Shown in pieces: positions 1 to 6,489 of a DNA stretch of 12,320 nt. The position numbers were made by a program, and so were the translations under genes. The number at the start of each line of letters is the position of its first letter. Within the stretch, counting starts at the first letter, position 1. This stretch comes from Opitutaceae bacterium (lineage in GTDB: Bacteria > Verrucomicrobiota > Verrucomicrobiia > Opitutales > Opitutaceae), in contig JAIRTK010000013.1 in the NCBI GenBank assembly GCA_031254955.1, positions 1 through 12,320 of the forward strand. Direction: 5' to 3'. The notes under the pieces were generated by a model. It was not told where the DNA came from. It worked only from the letters and a program-made list of their open reading frames with translations, and made no database searches.

Positions 1-984
1 GAGGCGGAGCTGGGCGAGGCGTATTTCGAGCGGGCCATCCGGCGCGCGGCGGCGTTGCGGCGCGATGTGTTCAAGCTCGACGCGGACACCGACGCCTACC
101 GGCTGATCGGCTCCGACGGCGACGGGCTTAGCGGGCTGACCATCGACCGTTACGGCGACACGTTGTTGTGCGAGGTTTACAGCCTCGGCATGGCGCAGCG
201 CCTGTCCGGCTGGCTGCCGTTGTTGCACGAGCTGGCGGGCACAAAATTTGCTCGCGTGCAGGTCGATCACGATCTCGGCAGCCTGGAGGGCATCAAGCCG
301 TCCGTCTTCAAGGAAACCAACGCCGCCGCGCCCCGGCTGGTGAAAATCCGCGAGCACGGCGTGCGCTACGAGGTCGATTTTGCCGGGGGGCACAAAACCG
401 GGTTTTTCTGCGACCAGCGCGAGAACCGCCGCGCGGTGGCGCGTTTCACGCGGGGGGCGCGCGTGCTCGACTTGTGCTGTTACACGGGCGGGTTTTCGCT
501 TTGCGCAAAAGTGCTCGGCGGCGCGGACGAGGTGACGGGCGTGGACCTCGACGAGGCCGTCATCGCGCAGGCGAGACGCAACGCCAACCTGAACCAGGCG
601 CGCTTGAAATTCGTGCATGCCGACGCGTTTGCCTACGCGCGGCAAATGCAGGCCAACGGCGGGCAATGGGACGTGGTGGTGCTCGATCCGCCGAAATTCA
701 TCTTCACGCGCGAGGCGCCGGGCAACCATGAGGGGCGGAAGAAATACGAGGACCTCAACCAGCTTGCCATCAGCCTCGTGAAACCGGGCGGCGTGTTCGT
801 GACCTGTTCGTGCTCGGGTTTGCTGAGTTTGGAGGATTTCGAGCAGCACGTCATCAAGGCGGCCCATCGCCAGCAGCGCCGCCTGCAATTTTTCGACCGC
901 ACCGGCCCCGGCGCGGATCATCCGGTTTATTCGAACTGCCTTGAGAGCCGCTACCTGAAGGTGCTTTGGGCGCGGGTGATATAG
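1..984 (+). CDS. rlmI: RlmI-like class I SAM-dependent 23S rRNA cytosine-C5 methyltransferase (5' end cut by window edge)
   Basis: This protein transfers a methyl group from SAM to a cytosine in 23S rRNA (m5C1962 in the E. coli RlmI family). Frame 1 is open from base 1 with no stop. The codons before the TTG at 55 read as sensible family sequence (FERAIRRAAALRRDVF), so the gene begins outside the window and TTG 55 is not its start. About 60-70 N-terminal residues, the PUA RNA-binding domain, should be missing. Visible in order: the conserved block DAYRLIGSDGDGLSGL (about 94-141), KTGFFCDQRENR (about 394-429), SAM-binding motif I VLDLCCYTGGF (463-495), motif IV DPPKF (685-699), and the late Cys motif TCSCSGLL (about 802-825). 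It ends in TAG at 982-984 and converges on dxr 99 bp away. The family assignment is firm; the exact target base is inferred from the family. Confidence 0.9.
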   Translation, partial: EAELGEAYFERAIRRAAALRRDVFKLDADTDAYRLIGSDGDGLSGLTIDRYGDTLLCEVYSLGMAQRLSGWLPLLHELAGTKFARVQVDHDLGSLEGIKPSVFKETNAAAPRLVKIREHGVRYEVDFAGGHKTGFFCDQRENRRAVARFTRGARVLDLCCYTGGFSLCAKVLGGADEVTGVDLDEAVIAQARRNANLNQARLKFVHADAFAYARQMQANGGQWDVVVLDPPKFIFTREAPGNHEGRKKYEDLNQLAISLVKPGGVFVTCSCSGLLSLEDFEQHVIKAAHRQQRRLQFFDRTGPGADHPVYSNCLESRYLKVLWARVI

Positions 985-1001
985 GCAGAGGGCAAATCCA
1001 G

Positions 1002-1065
1002 AAATCCCGGAAGGTCGTGCCCTGCCGCGCGAATCGGCGATCGCATTCGGAGTCTTTCGGGGATT
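1002..1065. other. Nested inverted repeat between convergent rlmI-like and dxr genes; weak candidate bidirectional terminator
   Basis: The 99-bp gap between two convergent genes holds nested dyads. The outer arms AAATCCCGGAA (1002-1012) and TTCGGGGATT (1056-1065) are imperfect complements. The inner arms CGAAT (1030-1034) and ATTCG (1045-1049) flank the perfect 8-bp palindrome GCGATCGC (1037-1044). The location fits a shared terminator. However, no T-run directly follows the outer stem on the + strand (a TTTTT occurs only at 1081-1085) and there is none on the - strand. A Rho-independent terminator is therefore not proven. Confidence 0.3.
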
Positions 1066-1083
1066 CGGGATAAAGCGGAATTT

Positions 1084-2274
1084 TTATGGAAGCGCGTCCG
1101 CCGCCACGCGGCGGGCGGCGGCGTCGGTGGCGAGGACTTCGTCCAGAGTTTCCGGGACGGTCGCGGGGAGGGTTTGCAGGGTTTTCTCGACGACGGACGG
1201 AATGGCTGTGAACGGAAGCTTTTCGGCCAAAAACGCGGCGACGGCGACTTCGTTGGCGGCGTTGTAGATGGCGGGGGCCGCGCCGCCGGCGCTCATGGCC
1301 TGCCGGGCGAGCGCCAGCATGGGGTAACGGGTTTCGTCAACGGGGCGAAATTCGAGGGAGAGGAGTTTTTCGAGGTCGAGCGCGGATTCGGGGCCGGGGG
1401 CGCGAAGCGGGTGGAGGAGGGCGTGCTGGATGGGAAAGGTCATGGAGGGCGGGCAGAGTTGCGCGAGCATGGCGCCGTCGGTGAACTCGACGAGGGCGTG
1501 CACGATGCTTTGCGGATGAAGCACGGCGCGGCACTGGCCGGGGCTTAGGCCGAAGAGGATCCGGGCTTCGATAAGCTCAAGTCCTTTGTTCGCGAGCGTG
1601 GCGGAATCGACGGTGATTTTCGGCCCCATCGTCCAATTCGGATGGCGGAGCGCGTCGGCGGGCGTGGCGCGGGCGAGCGCGTCGGCGGGCCAGTCGCGAA
1701 ACGCGCCGCCGCTGGCGGTGAGGATGACGCGGGCGACCTCGGTGGCGGGGCGGCCTTCGAGGCATTGGAAAACGGCGTTGTGCTCGCTGTCCACGGGGAG
1801 CAGACGCGCGCCGTGGCGGCGGGCGGCGTCCATCACGAAGGCGCCGGCGAGGACGAGAATTTCCTTGCTGGCGAGGGCGAGGGTTTTGCCCGACTCGATG
1901 GCGGCGAGCGCGGGGCGCAGGCCGGCGGTGCCGGTGATGGCGACGAGGACGGTGCCGGCTTCGGGCGCGCGCGCGAGTTCGACGAGGCCGCCGGGACCGG
2001 GGAGGAGTTCGGTGCCGGGCGGAAAGGCGTCCGAGGCGCGGGCGGACTCGAAGGCGGTTTCGTCGTGGATGGCCACGCGGGGCACGCGAAACTCGGCGGC
2101 GATGGCGGCGAGTTTTTCCCAGTTGGAGTGCGCGGCGATGGAAACGAGTTCGAGTTTGTCCGGGTGCGCGGCGATGACGCGCAGCGTGCTCCGTCCGATG
2201 GAGCCGGTGGCGCCGAGGAGGGCGACGCGGCGGCGCGGGGAAAATGCGGATTGCGGATTGCGGATTGCGGGCAT
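1084..2274 (-). CDS. dxr: 1-deoxy-D-xylulose 5-phosphate reductoisomerase
   Basis: Dxr (IspC) converts 1-deoxy-D-xylulose 5-phosphate to 2-C-methyl-D-erythritol 4-phosphate with NADPH and a divalent metal, the committed step of the MEP isoprenoid pathway in the cytosol. Length is 396 aa against about 398 in E. coli. Seen in order: nucleotide-binding LLGATGSIGRSTL (19-31), ALASKEILV (133-141, where many Dxr have ANKE), metal-binding PVDSEHN (160-166; D162, E164), the substrate loop TASGGAFR (186-193), HPNWTMGPKITVDSATLANKG (start 211, end 231) with E233, HPQSIVHALV, and NAANEVAVAAFL near the C-terminus. ATG 2274 is the only usual start before the GATGSIG motif, but no clear Shine-Dalgarno precedes it. 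The first residues after it, PAIRNPQSAF, are encoded by a 7-bp tandem repeat. It is the last gene of the uppS-cdsA-dxr cluster and supplies precursors for UppS. Confidence 0.96.
   Translation of the reverse strand: MPAIRNPQSAFSPRRRVALLGATGSIGRSTLRVIAAHPDKLELVSIAAHSNWEKLAAIAAEFRVPRVAIHDETAFESARASDAFPPGTELLPGPGGLVELARAPEAGTVLVAITGTAGLRPALAAIESGKTLALASKEILVLAGAFVMDAARRHGARLLPVDSEHNAVFQCLEGRPATEVARVILTASGGAFRDWPADALARATPADALRHPNWTMGPKITVDSATLANKGLELIEARILFGLSPGQCRAVLHPQSIVHALVEFTDGAMLAQLCPPSMTFPIQHALLHPLRAPGPESALDLEKLLSLEFRPVDETRYPMLALARQAMSAGGAAPAIYNAANEVAVAAFLAEKLPFTAIPSVVEKTLQTLPATVPETLDEVLATDAAARRVAADALP
2245..2270. repeat. Tandem 7-bp repeat (TGCGGAT, 3.7 copies) at the dxr start
   Basis: The 26 bp are three full and one partial copy of TGCGGAT. 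They lie 4 bp inside the ATG of dxr and encode the non-conserved leader residues AIRNPQSA. The unit length is not a multiple of three, so a gain or loss of one unit would shift the dxr reading frame relative to this ATG. Confidence 0.85.
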
Positions 2275-2300
2275 CGGAATGGGGTTGGTTGCCGCCTTTT

Positions 2301-2392
2301 ATCGTTCTCGTTCTCTTACTCGTTCTCGTTCTCTTTTGGTTTTCGTCATGTTTCGAGAACGAGTAAGAGTAAGAGAATGAGAACGATTTTTT
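2301..2392. repeat. GAGAAC-type hexamer-repeat hairpin element, copy 1 (dxr-cdsA gap)
   Basis: Left arm 2301-2333 is built of GTTCTC-type units and right arm 2355-2387 of GAGAAC/GAGTAA units. The 33-nt arms are complementary at 30 positions, one of the remaining three being a possible G-U pair. The loop is 2334-2354. On the + strand the stem runs straight into six T (2387-2392). It fills most of the 136-bp gap between cdsA and dxr, both transcribed from the - strand, so the T-run lies on the antisense side. The loop matches the loop of the copy at 4276-4416 in inverted orientation. Confidence 0.85.
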
Positions 2393-2410
2393 GAGGCAGC
2401 GCGCGCGGGG

Positions 2411-3268
2411 TCATATCAGCTTTAGCAGCCAATACGCAGCCGGGGCGGTGAGGATGAGGCTGTCGGTGACATCGAACATGCCGCCGATGCCGGGGATGGT
2501 GGCGCCGGAGTCTTTGATGTTGGCGCGGCGTTTGATGATGGATTCCACGAGGTCGGCCACGATGCCGAGGGCGGCGATGGGGAGCGCGCTGAGCGCGGCA
2601 AAGAGCGGGGTAAAGCCGGCGGGCAGCCACGCGCGGAAGAGCGCGGCAAAGGCCGCGCTGATGAGCGCGGAGGTGAGCAGGCCGCCGCAGGCGCCCTCCC
2701 AGGTTTTTTTCGGGCTGATGACGGGCGTCATCTTGTGTTTCCCGAGGGCCATGCCGGTGAGGAGCGCGCCGGTGTCGCAGAGTTTCGAGGCGATGATGAT
2801 CCAGAGGAAAAAGAGGACGCCGGTGTGGGAATGCGGCGCGCCGGTGTGCGCGGCGATGACGCGCACGAAGAATTGGAACATGAGCGGCACATAGGCGAGG
2901 CCGAAGAGGGTCGCGGCGAGCGTCTCGACGCGGTTGGTGGAGTCGCGTTCGGCGAGGATGCGAATGGAGGCGACGATGATCCCGAGCGCCAGGAGGTCGG
3001 CGGTGTCGAGAGCGGCGGCGGCGGTGCCGGCGGCGAGGCGCGGCAGATACCAGGGGACGAGAATGATCGCCGCGCCCAGGAGGATGTTGAGTTTGCCGAA
3101 GGGCCGGCAGCCGCTGCCGCGCATGAGGGCGTCGAACTCATGGAGCGTGAGCGCGGTCATGAGGGCGACGAGCCAGACCGCGCCGGTGGCGCCGAGATAA
3201 TAAAGCAGGGTAAACACAATCGTCCAGAGGACGAGCGTGCTGAGGGTGCGTTTGAGGAGGACGGGCAC
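2411..3268 (-). CDS. cdsA: Phosphatidate cytidylyltransferase (CDP-diglyceride synthase)
   Basis: CdsA makes CDP-diacylglycerol from phosphatidic acid and CTP in the inner membrane, the precursor of all phospholipids. The 285-aa product matches E. coli CdsA in length and is strongly hydrophobic, with several predicted membrane segments (for example about 8-40, 61-80, 90-105, 118-138, 150-172, 192-212, 222-240). The family signature lies at 243-269: S-x-x-K-R, then KDSG (252-255), IPG and GG, then D266 and D269. Two usually invariant positions differ: the His before GG is I261 and the Arg after the first Asp is V267 (HGG-x-x-DR became IGGMFDV). Start GTG 3268 was taken because no other start precedes the first membrane segment; no Shine-Dalgarno is visible. 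It lies between uppS and dxr on the same strand. Confidence 0.92.
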   Translation of the reverse strand: MPVLLKRTLSTLVLWTIVFTLLYYLGATGAVWLVALMTALTLHEFDALMRGSGCRPFGKLNILLGAAIILVPWYLPRLAAGTAAAALDTADLLALGIIVASIRILAERDSTNRVETLAATLFGLAYVPLMFQFFVRVIAAHTGAPHSHTGVLFFLWIIIASKLCDTGALLTGMALGKHKMTPVISPKKTWEGACGGLLTSALISAAFAALFRAWLPAGFTPLFAALSALPIAALGIVADLVESIIKRRANIKDSGATIPGIGGMFDVTDSLILTAPAAYWLLKLI

Positions 3269-3271
3269 GGG

Positions 3272-3413
3272 GAAAAATTAGGAATTAGAAATTGGAATTT
3301 AGGATTTGGAAAATGAGAGCGGGGTGGCGGCGTGAAATGCGGATGGGAATGAGGCGGCTTGGGCGTTTTTAATGCTTAAATTCTAAATCCTAATTTCTAA
3401 TTTCTAATTTTTC
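3272..3413. repeat. AT-rich inverted repeat pair spanning the cdsA-uppS gap
   Basis: The arms at 3272-3311 (made of AATTAG/GAATTAG units) and 3374-3413 (ATTCTAAATCC, AATTTCTAATTT) are imperfect reverse complements of about 40 nt. They enclose about 62 bp of GC-rich, unrecognised sequence. The AT content contrasts sharply with the surrounding genes. The right arm enters uppS and encodes its last residues (KLEIRN) and its TAG stop; the left arm ends 4 bp before the cdsA GTG. In RNA the arms could form a long hairpin between the two genes. Confidence 0.8.
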
Positions 3414-4184
3414 TTTCATCTGTTCGCTGGTGAGGCCGAAGCGGCGTTCGCGCCGGGCGTAGGTTTCGAGGGCGGCGGCCAAGTTTTCCTTGGTGAAGTC
3501 GGGCCAGAGGACGGGGGTGAAAATGAATTCGGCGTAGGCGCTTTGCATGAGGAGGAAATTGCTCACGCGCGACTCGCCGGAGGTGCGGATGACGAGGTCG
3601 GGGTCGGGGATGGCGGCGGTGTGCAGGTAGCGCGCGAAGGTTTCCCAGGTGCAGCCGCCTGGGGGTTCGCGTCCGGCGGCGACGGCGGCGGCGTAGGCGT
3701 TGGCGGCGTCGGCGATTTCGTCGCGGGAGCCGTAGTTGAGCGCGAGGACGAGCGTGCCGCGCGTGTGCGCGGCGGTGGCGGCGATGGTCGCGGCGAGTTG
3801 CCTGCGCACCGGGGCGGGGAGCGCGTCGGAGCGTCCGATGGTGAGGAGGCGGATTTGGTTTTTGCGGAGCGTGGCAAGTTCGCGTCTGAGGAAAATTTCG
3901 AGCAGGCGCATGAGGCCGCCGACTTCGTCCCGCGGGCGGTTCCAGTTTTCGGCGGAGAAGGCGTAGAGCGTCAGGTAGCGCACGCCGAGTTCGAATGCCG
4001 CCGTGGTGATCGCGCGCACGGTGCGCGAGCCGCGCCGGTGGCCTTCGAGGCGCGGCAGGCCGCGTTGCTGCGCCCAGCGGCCGTTGCCGTCCATGATGAT
4101 GGCGACGTGCGCGGGCACGGCGGCGGGCGTGGCGGCGGGCACGGCGGCGGCGTTTCGGGGGGGCGCGTTTCGGTGGGCGGACAT
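3390..4184 (-). CDS. uppS: Isoprenyl transferase / (di-trans,poly-cis)-undecaprenyl-diphosphate synthase
   Basis: UppS condenses isopentenyl diphosphate units onto farnesyl diphosphate to give the C55 carrier lipid for peptidoglycan and polysaccharide export. Length is 264 aa (E. coli 253). Seen: IIMDGNGRWAQQRGLPRLEGH (start 29; catalytic D32), GVRYLTLYAFSAENWNRPRDEV (67-88), LNYGSRDEI (149-157), and DLVIRTSGESRVSNFLLMQ (196-214), followed by YAEF and WPDF. LLMQ replaces the common LLWQ, and GSRDE replaces GGRxE. The first 25 residues are an Ala/Pro-rich extension. ATG 4184 has no clear Shine-Dalgarno, and GTG at codon 24 (4115) is a possible later start. The C-terminus KEKLEIRN and the stop are encoded by an AT-rich repeat. 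It is the first gene of the uppS-cdsA-dxr cluster. Confidence 0.95.
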   Translation of the reverse strand: MSAHRNAPPRNAAAVPAATPAAVPAHVAIIMDGNGRWAQQRGLPRLEGHRRGSRTVRAITTAAFELGVRYLTLYAFSAENWNRPRDEVGGLMRLLEIFLRRELATLRKNQIRLLTIGRSDALPAPVRRQLAATIAATAAHTRGTLVLALNYGSRDEIADAANAYAAAVAAGREPPGGCTWETFARYLHTAAIPDPDLVIRTSGESRVSNFLLMQSAYAEFIFTPVLWPDFTKENLAAALETYARRERRFGLTSEQMKEKLEIRN

Positions 4185-4275
4185 GCGGTGGTGAGTCGGC
4201 GGATGTGCGGGAAACAGCGATTTAGGCGGCGGGCGGCGGGACAGGCAAGGGGAGAGTATTCCTCCCCCTCACACA

Positions 4276-4416
4276 ATCGTTCTCGTTCTCATTCTCGTTC
4301 TCTTTCTCGTTCTCGAAGCATGACGAAAACAAAAACGAAAACCAAAAAGAGAACGAAAACAAAAAAGAGAATAAAAAAGAGAACGAGAACGAGAACGAGA
4401 AAGAGAACGATTTTTT
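4276..4416. repeat. GAGAAC-type hexamer-repeat hairpin element, copy 2 (uppS-ygiQ divergent gap)
   Basis: Left arm 4276-4314 and right arm 4373-4411 are complementary at 33 of 39 positions. Both are built of GAGAAC-like hexamers. The middle (4315-4372) contains GAAGCATGACGAAAAC followed by A-rich GAAAAC/AAAGAG units. The + strand again shows six T directly after the stem (4411-4416). Compared with copy 1, the middle segment is inverted and longer. The element occupies about half of the 298-bp divergent intergenic region. The rest (4185-4275 and 4417-4482) is GC-rich; I see no convincing promoter there, only a short GGGGAG...CTCCCC dyad at 4249-4267. Confidence 0.85.
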
Positions 4417-4482
4417 GGGGGCGGGAGGGGCGGTGTTTTTCGTGTTTCACATCCGCTTTCGCGGCGGGCAGGATGGCCGGCC

Positions 4483-6426
4483 ATGTCCGCGTCCGCCCGC
4501 ACCGCACGCTTGCCAGCGCCCGCCGATCCGCGCGCGTTTTTGCCCACGTCGAAAAAGGAACTCGACGCGCGCGGCTGGGAGCGCGCGGACATCATTTTGT
4601 TCACGGGCGACGCTTACGTGGACCACCCGTCGTTTGGCGCGGCGGTGATCGGTCGCGTGCTGGAGGCGCGCGGCTGGCGCGTCGCGATCGTGCCGCAGCC
4701 CAACTGGCGCGACGACTTGCGCGACTTCCGCAAGCTCGGCGCGCCGCGGCTCTTCTTCGGCGTTTCCGCCGGCTGCATGGACAGCATGGTGAATCACTAC
4801 ACCGCCAACCGCCGCCTGCGCAGCGACGACGCCTACACGGCGGACGCGCGCGCCGGGGCGCGGCCCGACTACGCGGTCACGGTTTACACGCGGATACTCA
4901 AGCGGCTTTTCCCAGGCGCGCCCGTTGTCCTCGGGGGCATCGAGGCGTCGCTGCGGCGACTCACGCATTACGATTACTGGTCCGACACGCTGAAGCCCGG
5001 CATCCTGGTCGAGAGCGGCGCCGATTTGCTCGTTTACGGGGCGGGCGAAAAGCCGGTTTGCGAAATCGCCGCGCGCCTCGCCGCCGGCGAACCGGCGGGA
5101 GCGCTCGCCGACATCAGGCAAACCGCCTTCCTCGCGCCGCGCGATGCAGGGGCCTCGCTTGCGAAGCCCGTCGGCGGAGCGGTTGCAAAAAATGAAAACA
5201 CCACGCCGGCGGCAGAGCGGGCGGGAAACACGCTCGATGTCCAAAATCGCACGCGAACGGGCTTCGCAAGCGAAGCCCCTGCAGCCGCGCCGTCCTCCGC
5301 GGTCCTGCTGCATGCCTACGAGGACTGCCTCGCCGACCGGCGCAAGTTCGCCGCCAATTTCCGCCGCATCGAGGAAGAGTCCAACCGCGCCGCCGCCGCC
5401 ACGCTGGTTGAGCCGGTCGGCGACCGCGCCATCGTGGTCAATCCGCCGCATCCCTGCCTCACGCCCGCCGAGACCGACGCGTCCTTCGACCTCCCCTACA
5501 CGCGCCTTCCGCATCCGCGCTACAAAGGCCGCCGCATTCCGGCCTACGAGATGATCCGCCACTCGATCACGATGCATCGCGGCTGTTTTGGCGGATGCAG
5601 TTTCTGCACCATCTCCGCGCACCAAGGGAAATTCATCTCATCGCGCACGGAGGCCTCGATCCTGCGCGAAGTCGATCGCGTCGCGGCCATGCCGGATTTC
5701 AAGGGCAACATTAGCGACCTCGGCGGCCCCTCGGCCAACATGTATGGCTTGCGCGGACGCGACGAAACCGTCTGCGCGCGCTGCCGCCGCCCGTCGTGCC
5801 TGCACCCGCGCGTGTGCCGCAACCTCGACACCGACCTCACCCGGCTCACCGCGCTTTACCGGAAAGTCCTCGCGCATCCGAAGGTGAAACGCGCCTTCGT
5901 CGGCAGCGGCATCCGCTACGACATTTTTCTCGATGACAAGACCGGCGATTTCCGCTCGCCCGACGGGCGGACGTATTTCGAGCAACTCGTGCGCCACCAC
6001 GTTTCCGGGCGGTTGAAAGTCGCGCCCGAGCACAGCGCGCCGCACATCCTGGCGCACATCCGCAAGCCGGGCTTCGCGATGTTCGAGGCGTTCAAGGCCG
6101 CCTTTGACGACATCAACGAAAAAGAGGACCTGCGCCAGCAACTCGTCCCCTATTTTATTTCCAGCCTGCCGTATTGCCGCGAGGAGGACATGCGGGCGCT
6201 TTCGACCGACCTGAAGCGTCTCGGCTACAAGCTTGAGCAAGTGCAGGATTTCACGCCCACGCCGATGACGCTCGACTCCGCGATTTACCACAGCGGCATC
6301 GATCCCTACACGGGCAGGGAGGTATACGTCGCGCGCGCCCCCGGCGAAAAACTCCGACAGCGCGGATATTTTTTTGAATATCAAAAACACCTGCCGCGCA
6401 AGCGTGCGCACGGGCCGGGGAAATAG
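4483..6426 (+). CDS. ygiQ: YgiQ/UPF0313 family radical SAM protein with an in-frame REP-pair insertion
   Basis: This is a radical SAM enzyme of the YgiQ family, whose substrate is not established. In the 647-aa protein the N-terminal block FLPTSKKELDARGW (19-32) and DAYVDHPSFG (43-52) are typical. Next come GGIEASLRRLTHYDYWSD (151-168), the 4Fe-4S triad C368-x3-C372-x2-C375 in HRGCFGGCSFC, then a second Cys group C431, C434, C439, C445 typical of this family, and KVAPEHS (512-518). ATG 4483 is preceded by AGGA about 11 nt upstream. Residues 222-267 (5146-5282) do not resemble the family and are encoded by a palindromic repeat pair. The tail after about residue 620 looks shorter than in many homologues. 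It is divergent from uppS and converges on the restriction gene 63 bp away; that gap is purine-rich with no hairpin. Confidence 0.93.
   Translation: MSASARTARLPAPADPRAFLPTSKKELDARGWERADIILFTGDAYVDHPSFGAAVIGRVLEARGWRVAIVPQPNWRDDLRDFRKLGAPRLFFGVSAGCMDSMVNHYTANRRLRSDDAYTADARAGARPDYAVTVYTRILKRLFPGAPVVLGGIEASLRRLTHYDYWSDTLKPGILVESGADLLVYGAGEKPVCEIAARLAAGEPAGALADIRQTAFLAPRDAGASLAKPVGGAVAKNENTTPAAERAGNTLDVQNRTRTGFASEAPAAAPSSAVLLHAYEDCLADRRKFAANFRRIEEESNRAAAATLVEPVGDRAIVVNPPHPCLTPAETDASFDLPYTRLPHPRYKGRRIPAYEMIRHSITMHRGCFGGCSFCTISAHQGKFISSRTEASILREVDRVAAMPDFKGNISDLGGPSANMYGLRGRDETVCARCRRPSCLHPRVCRNLDTDLTRLTALYRKVLAHPKVKRAFVGSGIRYDIFLDDKTGDFRSPDGRTYFEQLVRHHVSGRLKVAPEHSAPHILAHIRKPGFAMFEAFKAAFDDINEKEDLRQQLVPYFISSLPYCREEDMRALSTDLKRLGYKLEQVQDFTPTPMTLDSAIYHSGIDPYTGREVYVARAPGEKLRQRGYFFEYQKHLPRKRAHGPGK
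5146..5282. repeat. BIME-like REP pair inside the ygiQ coding sequence
   Basis: Arms 5146-5170 and 5258-5282 are reverse complements at 24 of 25 positions. Each arm is itself a palindrome: GGGCTTCGC-AA-GCGAAGCCC at 5259-5278 (perfect, 9-2-9) and 5150-5169 (one mismatch). On the 5' side of each palindrome stands GCAG (5146-5149 on +, 5282-5279 on -), in the position where REPs carry GTAG or GTGG. The 87-bp spacer is unrelated GC-rich sequence. The whole unit is translated as residues 222-267 of YgiQ. Confidence 0.8.
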
Positions 6427-6489
6427 TTTTGGGAAAGGAGGAAAGAAAAACGAAAAATAGGAGGGAAAAGGACGACCGCGCCCCGATTC

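Noticed and set aside
55..984. TTG 55 as the real start of the rRNA methyltransferase
   Set aside because: The frame is open to base 1 and the upstream codons fit the family, so the gene starts before the window.
2387..2392. Hexamer hairpin plus T-run as a normal terminator of a neighbouring gene
   Set aside because: The T-run is on the + strand, but both flanking genes are on the - strand and within one cluster, so it does not sit at the end of a + strand gene.
4185..4275. Possible uppS promoter on the - strand (TTGCCT, 18-nt gap, TAAATC)
   Set aside because: The -10 match is only three of six and the sequence is GC-rich; not distinguishable from chance.
2301..4416. The two repeat elements as a CRISPR array
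   Set aside because: There are only two copies, built from short hexamers with self-complementary arms, with no regular spacers and no cas genes.
3543..5195. Long open frame on the + strand (550 codons) covering uppS antisense, the hexamer repeat and the start of ygiQ
   Set aside because: It is Gly/Arg/Ala-rich without any family resemblance and overlaps two well-supported genes in other frames. It stays open because of high GC and the repeat.
6427..6489. Terminator between ygiQ and the restriction gene
   Set aside because: The 63-bp gap is purine-rich with no stem-loop that I can find.
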